This document shows positions 35,369 to 47,466 of a stretch of DNA of 64,000 nucleotides, in pieces. Source of the DNA: Stercorarius parasiticus (Eukaryota > Chordata > Aves > Charadriiformes > Stercorariidae); assembly GCA_013396915.1 (NCBI GenBank), contig VWZL01002517.1, forward strand, positions 765,181-829,180, written 5' to 3'. The notes beneath the pieces were generated by a model. That model made no database searches, had not been told where the DNA came from, and worked only from the letters and a program-made list of their open reading frames with translations. The position numbers and the translations under genes were made by a program. Each line of letters opens with the position of its first letter. Within the stretch, counting starts at the first letter, position 1.

Positions 35369-35886
35369 TCTACCCAGCACTGGCGTGGACACACCTGGAG
35401 TGCTGGGTCCTGTTCTGAGCTCCCCAGTACAAGAGAGACGTGGACATACTGGAGAGAGTCCAGCGAAGGGCGACCAGGATGCTGAAGCGCCTGGAGCATC
35501 TCCCGTGAGGAGAGGCCGGGCGAGTGGGGCAGGGCAGGCTGGGGGGTCTCACCCCTGGTACAAACCCCGCAGGGAAGGGGCCGCGAGGACGGAGCCGGGC
35601 TCGCCCCAGAGGTGCCCGGGGCCAGGACCAGAGGCCACGGGCACGAACTGACACACAGGAGGGTCCCTGGACATCAGGGAACACTTTCAGTGTGAAGGTG
35701 ACGGAACACTTGGAGAGGTTGCCCCGAGCGCTGGTGAGTCTCCATCCTTGGAGATATTCAAAACCTGCCTGGATGTGGTCCTGGGCCGCTGGCTCTGGGT
35801 GGCCCTACTCGAGCAGGGGGTTGGACCGGGTGACCTCCAGAGGTTCCCTCCAGCCTCAACCAGTCTGTGGTGCTGTGATTCTATGA
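35369..35886 (+). mobile_element. CR1 LINE fragment, 3' region, group C
   Basis: CACCTGGAGTGCTGGGTCC, CCCCAGTACAAGAGAGACGT and GAGTCCAGCGAAGGGCGACC are canonical CR1 blocks. The GC-rich middle (35520-35640) is diverged. The 3' end reads GTTGGACCGGGTGACCTCCA, then GAGGTTCCCTCCAGCCTCAA and GTGATTCTATGA. Several fused open frames here are relics or chance; no intact ORF2 remains. Confidence 0.9.
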
Positions 35887-38800
35887 AAGCAAGCCCGTAC
35901 TGGATTTCAATCCAGGTATTTTTCTCTATTTCCATTTGGTGCTTACAAATCACAAAGCAATAAAAAATATATGCGCTAGACGATGTCCGTCTTCCACTTG
36001 CGTTGCAGTCAGTGAAACAGCAGGAGCTTAAAAGACAGAATTTTGCTTACATAGCTGGATTTTATTTACACAAAGACATGTATTATAAATTACACCAGGG
36101 CAGACCACCCTTTTCCTGGGCAGAAATCTGGATAGTTTTCACCGAGTCCATCCAACCAGAATTCAAAAGAAGAAATGCGGTAAGACACACATCCTGTGAA
36201 AGGCACGCGCCGTGAGGCTTGGGGCATGAATGAATGTTTTTTTGTAGGAAATACTGTCTTTCCTGCCTCCATCTTATCTGGCCGCCTCTTGCGACTTCTG
36301 TCTTTTCCCGTCACATGGTGTTTGCAGCGAGTGTGGATTCAGATGGTGAAACGTGCCGAGAGACAGCCACCGGCTTTGTCTTTTTCAGCTGGCTGGAATA
36401 GGAGCGTGCTCATGAGGGGTTTATCCTAAGAGTGAGTTTTTAAAATAGTTTTTGTATTTTCAGACCTTCATCCATCTGATCCTTTTGGACTTGAGGCGTT
36501 GCCCGTTAGCAGGGTGCTGGTGGGAGCGCTGTGGGTGGGCAGGTGTGATGTGGACACTGAGATAAGGCTTTTGCCTGGCGCAATGCTTTTTTCACTGTAT
36601 CCTGGCATGCTTTCCCTTTTCCTGAGCACAATTAGTACATTTCCCAGAGCCTTTCTATTGACGTCGTTTGGATCAGCTTTCCTTTTCTGATTGTCAGTCT
36701 TATTTCTCATGCCTCCTACTTTGATCCAGGTTTTCCCTTGTTGCCTAATCATTATTAAGAGATGACAACAAAAATATCTCGTGTTACCTTCCTCCTCTCA
36801 GTGTGAGCTCTCCTTAGCTTTGAAGTACTATATAAAAAATAAGTTTGTAATTGGGCATCTTTGCTTTATGTTAGACATTTTTTTCTCTTAACGAAATTTC
36901 CTCTGCAGTTGTATTTTTTTAGATCCTTTCTGGTTAAACTCGTGATGTTTTCTTATAGAAACCTCTGGATACCAAAGCTGTTTGCTTCCTGCGGCGTCGC
37001 TTATACAACCAAGATGAAGGGCAGAAATTCGGTATCCCATAACTTGTCAGTATTACTGCGTGCTTTAAAGCTGCGTGAGGTTGAATGACCTTAGATCAAC
37101 ATTACATTATTGGTAACATTGGACTGTGAACTTCCATAACCAACAGTGGAACTTGGGCTGCTGGCAATATTTGTGGTCAGGGTCTGGTGGGATGCAGGTG
37201 GAGGTGACCTAAGAGCCTGCAGAATAAGCCTCTGAGATTAGGACTCCTCCTCCTGGAGAAAATCTAAATGGATGCTAAGGCAGAGTCCTTGATCCAGGAG
37301 GTTTGCGGTGCAAAGAAAAAGACGGGGATACACCAGAGAGGAGGGGGGAACGGGGAGGCACAAGGGTTGAATTGATTGCTCGTGGTGATAAGAAGATGAT
37401 GGGAGGAGAAGCCCTGAGCAGAGGCGACGGCAGAGTGGGCGTGGTGGCTGTGGGTAGTGGAGGAAGGAGAGCAGCGTGGACGGGTGGGCTGTGTCCTGCC
37501 CATGGAGGGGTACGGGGAGGGGGCAGCCACAAGGGGCTGGGCTGAGCAGCTCCCGCTGGGTGGCCGAGGAAGGTGGCCACAGGGCTTACATTTCACTTCT
37601 TTGTTGTCATGCTCTTCAGTCCGTGGAGACGCAGCCGTGCTCCCGAGCTGCTCATTTAATGAGAGCGCAGCGGGCAAATTTCTGAGAGGAGAAGGGGTGG
37701 GATGCCAGCAAGGCTCTGCGCTGGACCCTCCCCTCCCACCGCCGGAGAGGCATGTCGCGGGGACATTGGTTATGTACAAATATGTGTATTTAGCTGCCAT
37801 TTCTAGCTGCTTTCCGTGGTGGGATCTGCGGAGAAGGCAGGAGTGCAAACATTATTTGCTCTCCAGAGGGTAAATACCTTTTGTGTTGCAGGCAGTGGTG
37901 GAAAGTTTGTGTGTGCGTTGCACTTACCAGCAAGTGCTTAAATCATGAATGCTGTTAGATTGCCTCTAATTGCCTCGGAGATGCCGTGACTCCTCTCGTT
38001 ACTGCCAGCTCCTGTTTCCATGGGAGACGGTGACTTCTGATCCCGCGAACTTGAGCTTAGACATATTAATGGTGTTTGGTTATCCTGCGGTAACAACTCC
38101 ATTAACTCCCGCGGGCGCTGCCCGGGCGCGGAGCGGGTGCACACGCCGGCGACCATGGGATGCTCGGGGCCGTGCGGGACCCGCATCACCCTGGGATGGT
38201 GCTGCACCAGGAGATGCGCAGGGGAAAAGGGAATATTTGCCCTGCGAGAGGTAGGCTGCAGCATTTTTTTGTAAAAAAAAAAACCAACCCTGTGGTTTTG
38301 TTTAATTTCCACAATGCAGCACAAATAGTTTTAAATTGTCCAACACTTTCCACGACCCTGTCCATAAGTTACGTTTGGATAATCTGTTTTCGTGGTGTTA
38401 GGTCCCGAACATCACGAGCTTTCCCACACTGGTTAGCTGCATTTTGTTTCCAGCGCACTGTTAAATAAGCTTTTTCTTCAAAATTAATGGCCCCGCAGAG
38501 GAGGTCTTGCAGCTACCTGGCTCTAATGATGTGTTGGATTTGTTGAGTTTTAATGTATGGAAATTCAGGATTAAAACGCATTCATAGACCGGCTTTCTGT
38601 AAGGGTTTTTTTTTCTCAACTAGCATGCTTTTGTATATTTTTAGAAGAAATTGAAATTTATCTTTTCTCTGTATTTTTTACTTTCTCCTTTGCTTACAGA
38701 ATGGCTGTTTTCTAAAAACAAAATCCTTTTCCTAGCTTTTTTTTTTTTTTGGTTGTTTTAATAAAGGCATATGAAAGGGATGTATTTGAGCTTTCATTAT

Positions 38801-40547
38801 CCAGGAAAGCAAAGCTCCTAATTTATGTGCATGTTTAATCAATGTCCTCCTTCCTAAGGAATGTGAACACCTTATCTGTGGTTGCTCCGCTATAAGTGAA
38901 AGAAAGGAATCAAGGAAGAAACCAAACAAATCCTCTGTAGCATCGTGCGCAGAAGCTGGGGGAGCAGGAATCCCACGGCCGCCCAGTGGCACACGAGCCC
39001 TGGGTCTCTGCGGGGCGCTCGGGCAGCAGAGGTTTGATCGCTGGGGCAGGAGGTCAGGCTTCAAAGATGGACTACAAAAAGAGGTTTTCTCTTCCATGTT
39101 GCAGGTGATGAAAACCAAGTTATCCCCACATCTAGTGACGGTGTTGCGGATAAAATTATCTTTTCTGGTTTGTAATAGCAGGTGTGTTTGAATTTTTTTT
39201 TCTGACCTCATGAGATTCCAGCATCGCCGAGAAGCGTGAACATCCTGGGGAGGGTTGGGAATCGCTGCCTGTCCCCTGCCCCTGGCTCCTGTACAGCCAC
39301 CGCAGGCGGCGCTGGGGGATCACAGCCACCGGCTGCCGCGGGCAGGAAAACCAGCCAGATTTCTGGTGATTTTCCTTCTTCTTGTCAAATATACTCAGCT
39401 GCGGGAATTCAAGGGAACTCTTCAACAGTGCATCTCTTGAAGGCTTTCTGTATCCTTCCCTCCCTCCGTGTCTTGCTGCCGGCAAAGGCAAGCCCAAGGT
39501 GGATGCTCGTGGCCTTCACCATCCTGTCCGCCTGCTTTTTCATTGTCAAACATTGCCATTTCTAGGCGAAAACTGCTCCTACCATTCCCAGTGCTGCTGG
39601 GTTTGGTCTCGTTACAAACTTGTCCCAGTGAAAAACTTCAGAGAAGTTGGAACTTGGCAAGCAAGCCGTGAGACAGCAAGCAATTAATTAGGGCAGGTGG
39701 TTGTTTAGACGAAACGCGGCGTAAGGTCAGGTGCGTTTTGCTGGTCGTGAGTCAGTTCCGCTTTGTGAGCTGGAATTTGATGGACTCTGAATATTGGTTT
39801 AAAATCCCAGGTGAGAAGTGTGTAGGCAGACCCCCCTCCGGCAGCGGGGGGGACAGGAGCAGCTCCGCTGAGCGGGACCCTGCGGCCGGCGACGCGCGTT
39901 TGGTTCGCGTGTTTGCCCTTGGATACACACAGCAGGGAGGCCATTATCAGATGAAGTCTGTACAAGCAAGAACAGAGATCTCTAATAAATAAAAAAAACC
40001 CCAAATGTCTAAAAGCTAAAGGTGTCACTGAGCTTTTCCGCATGGTTATTTTCTCCTACAAGTCTAGTATTTGACCCGAGATTGTCCGAGCGCTCACAGC
40101 TTCACCGGGAGGTGCTGCACTGCTGGCTCTCTTCTCCTCCTTTTTCAATCTTCGTAATGCGCCGTATCGTTTCCAAAAGTATTTCCAAATCTGTTGCCAG
40201 AGGAAAGCAAAGAACCATCCGAGCCTCTTTTGCTCTTGGATGTGNATGTGCGGATGCTTCGGAGTCCAGCGCCGGGCATGGTGTCGTGCCCCGGGGGGTG
40301 TGGGGGGGTGGGGGGTGATGCTCACGGGGAGGCTGCAGCTTCTCTCCCTGCTGCTTCACGCCATCGGGAGCCGGGTTTCTGGCCCCAAAACCACCCGGGA
40401 GAGCAGCTGTGACGTTGCCATCCAGCCTGGTGTCAAGTAAGACAGGTCCCTTCTCTCCCCTGGCACCCCAAATTAATTACAGCTTCGGAAAAATCATAGT
40501 GGAATGATTTCCTTCTCTCCTCTTCTGTCTCAAAAATCTTTTTTTTT
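35887..40547. other. Unique non-coding sequence, no gene recognised
   Basis: Purine-rich GC sequence at about 37290-37560, GC-rich patches at 38100-38220, 38960-39040, 39830-39910 and 40250-40400, and a T14 tract at 38737-38750. A single ambiguous base lies at 40245. Open frames in the GC-rich parts occur on both strands without recognisable domains. Confidence 0.5.
38737..38750. repeat. T14 homopolymer
   Basis: An uninterrupted T run followed by GGTTGTTTTAATAAAGG. Confidence 0.85.
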
Positions 40548-40653
40548 NNNNNNNNNNNNNNNNNNNNNNNNNNNNNNNNNNNNNNNNNNNNNNNNNNNNN
40601 NNNNNNNNNNNNNNNNNNNNNNNNNNNNNNNNNNNNNNNNNNNNNNNNNNNNN
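40548..40653. other. Assembly gap (106 N)
   Basis: A run of N is flanked by T tracts on both sides (T9 on the left, TTTT on the right), so a poly-T or T-rich repeat probably blocked assembly. True length and content are unknown. Confidence 0.99.
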
Positions 40654-42076
40654 TTTTGGTTTAACTTCCTTTCCCAGCTGAACGCTTTAGGAAATCTAAA
40701 AGTATTTTCGATATAGTGTCCTAGTGAGAAAAGTTATCACCAAACGGCCGGTTCCTTTAGCAGTGATATCGGTCGTGCTTCGGCGCCTGCCTCTCCGCTG
40801 GCAGCAGCCGTCTGAGCTGAGCACGGGGAGGGAACCTGACGGAACCCTGATGGTTTCCTGCCCCGTACTATCGCTCATCGCACTCGCAGGGCTCCGAGCG
40901 CTCCGTAACTTCCCAGAGGTGGGATGGCCCGTGTTTGTGAGGACTTTCAGCAGCTTTTGCTTAGAAAAGGCAAAGGAAACTGATTTTTGTGTGAAGATTT
41001 TGGTGTAAAATTGCTCTAAGATGAATGAACCACCCGTGAGATAATATCGCCGAGGGTTTGGCTCCCCGGTGCCGGGCTCCGGCGGGATGCTGCACAGGCG
41101 GTGCCTGCTGTGGGGTTTGTCTTCCAGCTCCCCGTGTGATGAGTTACGCGCACAAATCCCGTAGCTGCAGCGCGCATCAAAAACCGTGACGTCCTCTACT
41201 TCCCGGGCTGTGGTTAGTGCTACCGAAGTACAGCTCAACACTCCCCTGAGGGCTTTGCGACTTTGTTTTCCCTCCTAAAAACCCGTAGTTTTCTTCTGAA
41301 AGAACTCTGATATACACAGATGTAGCCAAAGTGATTTTTCTTCATCAGGGTGAAACCTCGTTCCTTTCCTGTTCCTAGTGTTTAGAGCTTGCTTTGAGAA
41401 GATTCAGTTATTTTATTCGTACTCTCTTAAAAAACAGAACACTGGTGCAAGGTAAATATTATTTTGAAAAATAAGGTGTGAGGAATTGACTGTGATTGCA
41501 CAGCGCTGGAAAAAAAGTAGTGTTTTATTGGAAAAATAATAAGTATGGATCGGTTCTGCTGTAAGGAGCAGGCTAGCCTTATTAAAGCAATCTAACTACA
41601 TATATAAAAAGGGCAAATATTTGTTGAAATGCTGCAGAGAGGAACTGGGCTTACATGGGCTTACTGGCGAAATGTAATTTTTAAGGTTAATCTAAACTCT
41701 CTTTCTCTGAAAAATGTTTAGTATTCCTTGGAAGGTCTATTGATCAAGGAACTCTACCTAGAGTTGAAAACCGTCTGAGCTGTTTTTACACACGGGTTTT
41801 GTAAATGACAGGTGAAATTGGCCTGTTGGCTCCCGCCGGAGCCACCCTGTCAGCCCAGCCGCGCCGTTACACGTTTTCCTTCACTTCTGCGCTTGCTCAC
41901 TCGCTCGTCTTGTGCTGGGGTGGGCAAGGAACACAATAAATGCCAGTAATCAGCGGAGTACAATTTTTCCTATGTATAGCGAAGAATTAGATCTGATTTG
42001 CTGACAAAGATTTTTCCCATTTGCCGTCGGTGCTGGGCAGCAGCTCATGCTCCTCACACCCTATTTTTAAATTATA
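40654..42076. other. Unique non-coding sequence, no gene recognised
   Basis: A moderately GC-rich start (40740-41230) holds a 181-codon minus-strand open frame (40696-41241) with no recognisable family. The rest is AT-rich. Confidence 0.5.
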
Positions 42077-42441
42077 GAAGAGAAGGCTACGGGGAGACTG
42101 TATTGCAGCCTTTCAGGAGTTAAAGGGGCTTGGAAGAAAGACGGGGACAAACTTTCTATCAGGGCCTGTTGCGATGGCACAAGGGGTAATGGCTTTAAAC
42201 TAAAAAGAGGGAAGGTTTAGGTGAGATGTGAGGCAGAAATTGTTTGCTGTGAGGGGGGTGAGCCCCTGGCCCAGGTTGCCCAGAGAAGCTGTGGCTGCCC
42301 CATCCCTGGAGGGGTTCAAGGCCAGGTTGGCCGGGGCTTGGAGCAGCCTGGGCTGGTGGGAGGTGTCCCTGCCCGGGGCAGGGGGTGGCACTGGGTGGCC
42401 TTTAAGGTCTCTTCCAACCCAAACCATGCTGTGATTCTATG
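42077..42441 (+). mobile_element. CR1 LINE fragment, 3' end, group B
   Basis: It begins AGAAGAGAAGGCTACGGGGA, continues through TTGCAGCCTTTCAGGAGTTA, GGGCCTGTTGCGATGGCACA, AGGGGTAATGGCTTTAAACT and GTTGCCCAGAGAAGCTGTGG, and ends TTCCAACCCAAACC...GTGATTCTATG. All match the canonical CR1 3' untranslated/terminal ORF2 region. It differs from group A in the GGTGGCACTGGGTGGCCTTT block. Confidence 0.95.
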
Positions 42442-42926
42442 TCACCTGCACACGTGGCTGGGCACGACTGTGCACATCACTCTGTACAAACCCTGCTAGT
42501 AGTTACAATAAAAATGTATTTATGAATAAGACATACAGTTCTTCTGGCAGTTTGCCGAACTCCCTCAGTATAAAATCCAAGTTTTAAAAGCTAGTGTATT
42601 TGCCAAGTGTTAATTATGAAAAATAAAATCTGTCTTTGGATTATTGACTAAGCCACTAATTACTGATTTACTTGCTCTTGAAATAATGTCCTTTAAATAA
42701 GTGGTGGTTTGGATGTATTCAATGAATTATTGTCCTTTATTGAAAGGTATTATTAATCTCCCATCACCATTTAAATATTGGAATTTGCAATGAGCCATTC
42801 TTGGTATTCAACATATCGTTCACTTACTCTAATCTTAAAGCGGGATTTTCTGTTGTGAATGCCTAATGTATATATTTATCAATATTTCTGTAGTACTTGG
42901 CATTGAAGTACAAAGCTTATTGCTGG

Positions 42927-42959
42927 GTATCCTCCCTGTATCCTCCACGTATCCTCCAC
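42927..42959. repeat. 11-bp tandem triplication (GTATCCTCCMY)
   Basis: GTATCCTCCCT is followed by two exact copies of GTATCCTCCAC. Confidence 0.85.
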
Positions 42960-43966
42960 AAAGCCATGACTTGGTTTCTTTTTGGAATTAAGTTGTTAGA
43001 AATTTGAGAGAAATAGAGAACGTAGACAGAAAATCAGCCCTCGAGAGCATCATCCTTTGAGAATCTTATGAAAGGAAAAAGAGAAGTTTGACAGTGGGGA
43101 GTCAAATTTATCAGGCAGACATTAAAAGAAATTAAGACATCCTCTTTGACACAGAAAGGTGTCTGAAATGAAACAGATTATCAGATGCAAGGACTAAGTC
43201 TGTCAGGCATCGATGATGGTATTAAGATACCGTCCGTCTCCGTCTGAAAGTGAAAATGAAACGTGGTGGTAAACCTGGATAGCTACAAGCTTAAATTTCC
43301 AATCCAGGCTTGCACAGGGTCCCCTTCAAATTGCATTCAATGTGTAGATTTGTCTTAATACAGAGTGTTTTGCCCTTTTAATTTGTAGCTCCTGCCTGTC
43401 TAAGGAGTATGGGCTTTTTCTGTTCTTGCTATACTGTTTATACTGTCCTTGACTACGCGAAATACGGATAACCTACTCCATCTGGCTGTAGTCTACCTGT
43501 GCGACAGACGTAGAGCTGTAATACAGAGATAGACTAGTCTTCAATTTAGAAATGGTATTGCATTGCCGAAAACGGGGAGGGATCCCGCAATGTGATAGTT
43601 AGGATATTGCGCTGTATTGCGGGGAATCGCTTTATCGTTTCTGCATAGCTTATAACTTTTTAGCGGAGTTAGTGATGTGCTGCATTTGAGGATTTGGCCC
43701 TGTCTAAGTTTGATCATGGCACTAAGGTTATGATAATTAAAATGCAACGGCTTGTTCCCTTAATCTAGAAGATTGAAAAGCTTTTTAAAACAATGACTTT
43801 CTCGGTAGACCATCGTGTTTCATATAAAGCAACTTTCCCGTAAGTTTCCGTGCCGTATATTTTTAAACCTCAGATTCCTGAAGTTAAATTCTGACGTTGA
43901 TCCCATGTCAATATACTCAACGATACCTCTTACACTTCAGGCACCTTGCAAGACGTGGCTGAACGG

Positions 43967-43990
43967 AACCGGCTTGTCTCGGAGCCGGTT
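43967..43990. repeat. Perfect 8-bp inverted repeat followed by T5
   Basis: AACCGGCT and AGCCGGTT pair around TGTCTCGG and are followed by TTT. It looks like a bacterial-style terminator, but in this genome it is a chance hairpin or a minor structural element. Confidence 0.5.
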
Positions 43991-45438
43991 TTTACTCTAC
44001 GTTTTGACCACGGTTGTGTGTTGTTCTCATTTGCACGTCTCTGATAAAAGCGAATTTAGAACTACTCAATACTTAGGTACTTTCCAAAGGTCCACTGAAT
44101 TACTCACACAAGACTAAAATACGATGTATGTGCTTTGAAGTATTATATTTAACATCAGAAAAAGAAATTCTGGACTGGGAAATTTGCAGTGATCCAGCAG
44201 CTCTCTCAAATGTGACCTAAAATTTGTCTCCTACAGTGTGAGAAAATTCTGTCCTTTTTTAATCCAGTTCTCTTTCTCTGCAATTACTTTTAAACATGGT
44301 TAGTGCAAAGATTTTCTATTCCAATCGCTTAAACCACCATTATTAATGGAGAATGCTCAGCCAGGATTCTTTTTTCATTATGCATTCCTTTAAAAGAAAA
44401 TAATAAATTGCTTTTTCTTCCCAAGTCAAAGTGTGTCAGTTACAAATTCATGGTATCTTTCCAGGTTGAAAGGCTTGTTCTTCCTGACAGGTGTCAGGTT
44501 CACTGGTGATGCAAATTAATATTAAAGGACAGTAAATGAATGACAGAGGAAATCTTGAAAATCTTCTCAGGCTAAGACAGTCAGCTGTGGACTTTTAATG
44601 CCTATAAAATATGAATTGCAACTAGGCAAATTATTGACGGATTCAGAGCATTGATATCTGAAGAGAATAAGGAGATCCAGCTGACAGGCTCATAGAAGAC
44701 AGACCAAAGCATTTTAGATGCCACCTGGGCACATAAATAGCTTATAAATAAATAAAGAGTGGTACTTGTGGTACTTGGGTAGTTTAGTGTAAGACATAAA
44801 ATTTCAGTCATTATTACTCAGTTATTACTTATTACACTTCACAGCTAAATTGTTTTACAAATTATCTACCTCTAAGTGCTACTGCTTGAAAATGCAACTT
44901 TCATCATAAAAACCATGGATGTGTATTTAAGACGGAAATTAAACACAGACATCTGTGCTAATTACCCAGGGCAAGCCAGCACTTTGAGAATGTTTCTGTT
45001 GCCCCAGTAATTTTTAGCATTATTTTTTACAATTTACGTTGCGTTTTCACTTCTTTGGCTGCGTGGTTTCCTTTGCGGTGCTGCGATGAGACAGTGCCAC
45101 GGGGCTGCGACTCCCCCTCGCCCCGCGCGAGGAGTCCCTGCTGTTGTCCCCGGAGGAGAGTGCTCCCGCGGGAACAGTCTTGTGCTGCGAGGGAGATGTT
45201 CCCTTCATGTGGAATGGCTCCCTCTTGTTGGATGGCTGATGCTTTATTGCTTCAGGGCTGTAATAAACACCCAGGTATTTATTAATGCAGGTTAGTGACT
45301 CTCCATGGTCACTGTAAGACAAGACAGCAGAACGTACTCCTCACCGGCGGTTATTGTCCACGTTGAGTTGCTGAGCTCTTCTTTATATTTTCTGAAATGG
45401 TTTTCCAAGGCGTGCTGAAGGCAGGTGCCATTCCCTCT

Positions 45439-45457
45439 GCGCGCGTGTGTGTGTGTA
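45439..45457. repeat. Short GC/GT dinucleotide tract
   Basis: GCGCGC passes into about six GT units. Confidence 0.8.
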
Positions 45458-47406
45458 CCTGAAACGTGGGGAAATTTCCTAGGGCTCCCAGGTGTCTGCA
45501 TGGGGTATTGTGCCGAGACACGCAGGAAGGATCCAGGTGGCGATGGGCGATGTCTGATGCTCCTGGGGTGCAGGTTGCAGCCCGGGGGCGCACAGCTCAC
45601 CATCCAAGCGTGCGTTTCTTCAGGACTTCCAGACGTCTGGTCTTCTGCCTGACATCAGAAACTTTCAGACATCCACACTGTCAGATTGTGGGTTTGGTTT
45701 TGTTTAGCCAAGGCATGTTTTTCCAAAAGGGAAATTTGTCTGTGGAAATCCACATGTATCATGTTTTTAAGACATGCTCAAATATCCCACCTTCAACAAT
45801 TTCTATTTTTATACGTTCGTAACGAGGACTGATACTGTTCAGACAGATCGTGTTCTGGCCGTGGGGTGTTTCAAGAAAATTGTCAGCCAGGAGTATCGGT
45901 GATGTTATTTGGGTAACGTCCATAATGCTGAGCTTTTGATTCAGTTCAGTAACAACGGTAACATACCCTGTTAGATCATTTACTCTTATCTAAATGCTGG
46001 CAACTAAGGCACCTTAAAAAAATGACATTAATCGTACCACATTTCCTCCCGTGCCATCTCCGAAAAAGCAAGTGCAAGTCACAAGAGTGATGTGGTCAAC
46101 AGACTGTGTCATTTTTCGTGACAAGGGAAGTGTTCATCATCCAGTCTCATCAGACCTTCTGTCACGAAGAACTGACGAAGATCTTAAACTCAGATAGTAT
46201 TTCCTGTACGACCATATAATCTCACGAGTAGCGTTTGCTGGCACTGCCTCCGCACGGTCTCACCTGTGTCGGTTCATATTGCCCGGTGCAGCTTCCCCGG
46301 GGCTGAAGGAAACCAGGGCCACCCAGAGAGTTGCAAAAAGACTTTGTGGCGCTGCCTTTTTTTTGGGTTACAGTCCTCAATGTCCAGCATAGGGAAGCGA
46401 AGGTCAGTTCAGGGAGTGCCGGCTGCCACCGGCACCGCTCTTCTCCAGCCCCGCAATGAAAGGGAGCTCCTCTGCTACTTGGTTCTTCCCTCCTCTGTCG
46501 GCTCCAGGAGACCCGCTGGAGAAGCCCTGGTCCACCTTCTAGAAATAAATCTGAGAACCAGCGTGTTTATAATGTCTGCGTGGAATCCTCCTTCATGGGG
46601 AGGTGCAAAAGAGCTCCTTGACCTGGCGAGGAGGCTGTCACTGGAGTTACTGATGAGGGTGATTAGAACAGGTATTTTCAAGTTAGGAATCGAACAGACT
46701 TTTGAAACGGCAAAGGTAATTATCCACGGAAATGAAGCTCCAGAGAAGTAAGTTCTCCGTCTCTGATTGCCTGCAGTCCAAGCGTAGGTGCTTTTCTGAG
46801 CAGTATGGCACGATTTACCTGAGCGAGTGCAGAGAGGACTGGAAGAAAGTCAGTGTCCTGGTTTGCAGGTTATGAGATATTGCCTGGAACGGCTTTAATG
46901 ATGGTAGGTTAATTTACAGAGTACTCCAGTGCTGGTAGCATACCCATGTTCGTAATGGGCTGGCAGTGGTCCTTCCATTCTCACCCGTAACCTCACCCGA
47001 TGCTGAGCCCGGGAGTGGCCGCGGGCTGGGGATCTCCGTCCCGGGTCAGGCTGGACGGGCAGAGGGATGCGGCTCTGCTCCACTTTGGCATAAACTCTTT
47101 CACCACCTCTGGCAAGGTATCTCAGCTCTTTTGTGAGCTTTTTTTGGGGTGTTTACACCTCCGTAGGTTCCCAGCCCTTCTTTCACGTAAACAAACCCAA
47201 GTATTCCCCATCACATGCCGGCCGATCACCAGACTCGTTACTTGCATTATGCCACTAAAGGCGTGAGTTCAGGGTCGGTGTGCTGCAACAAAGCATGGAA
47301 ACAGCGCGGGGAGCAAAAGGAAAGGCTTGCATTTACTAATTCCTATAGTCCCCTCCTGGTATTAGACTTAATTGTTCCTTGACTCTTTAAGGCAGAGCTG
47401 CTTTAA

Positions 47407-47466
47407 AAAGATGGCTCTGTATCTCTTACAAAGATGGCTTTGTATCATTTCCAAAGATGGCTGTCC
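47407..47466. repeat. 23-bp tandem repeat, about 2.6 copies, each with an AAGATGGC core
   Basis: AAAGATGGCTCTGTATCTCT starts at 47407, a diverged copy starts at 47430, and a partial copy at 47453. Each carries AAGATGGC, the core of the YY1 binding motif, at a constant 23-bp spacing. Confidence 0.8.

Noticed and set aside
35277..35886. Overlapping open frames as CR1 ORF2
   Set aside because: No reverse-transcriptase motifs can be read and frames are fragmentary; the region is the terminal part and untranslated end of the element.
43967..43995. Rho-independent terminator
   Set aside because: The hairpin plus T run fits the shape, but the window is eukaryotic and no bacterial gene is present.
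46266..46751. 161-codon plus-strand open frame as an exon or gene
   Set aside because: Translation shows no familiar domain and no splice context I could support; chance openness is plausible.
46854..47280. Second LTR suggested by TGTCCTGGTTTG at 46854
   Set aside because: No matching terminal inverted end, duplication or LTR signals were found downstream, so a chance 12-mer is the simpler reading.
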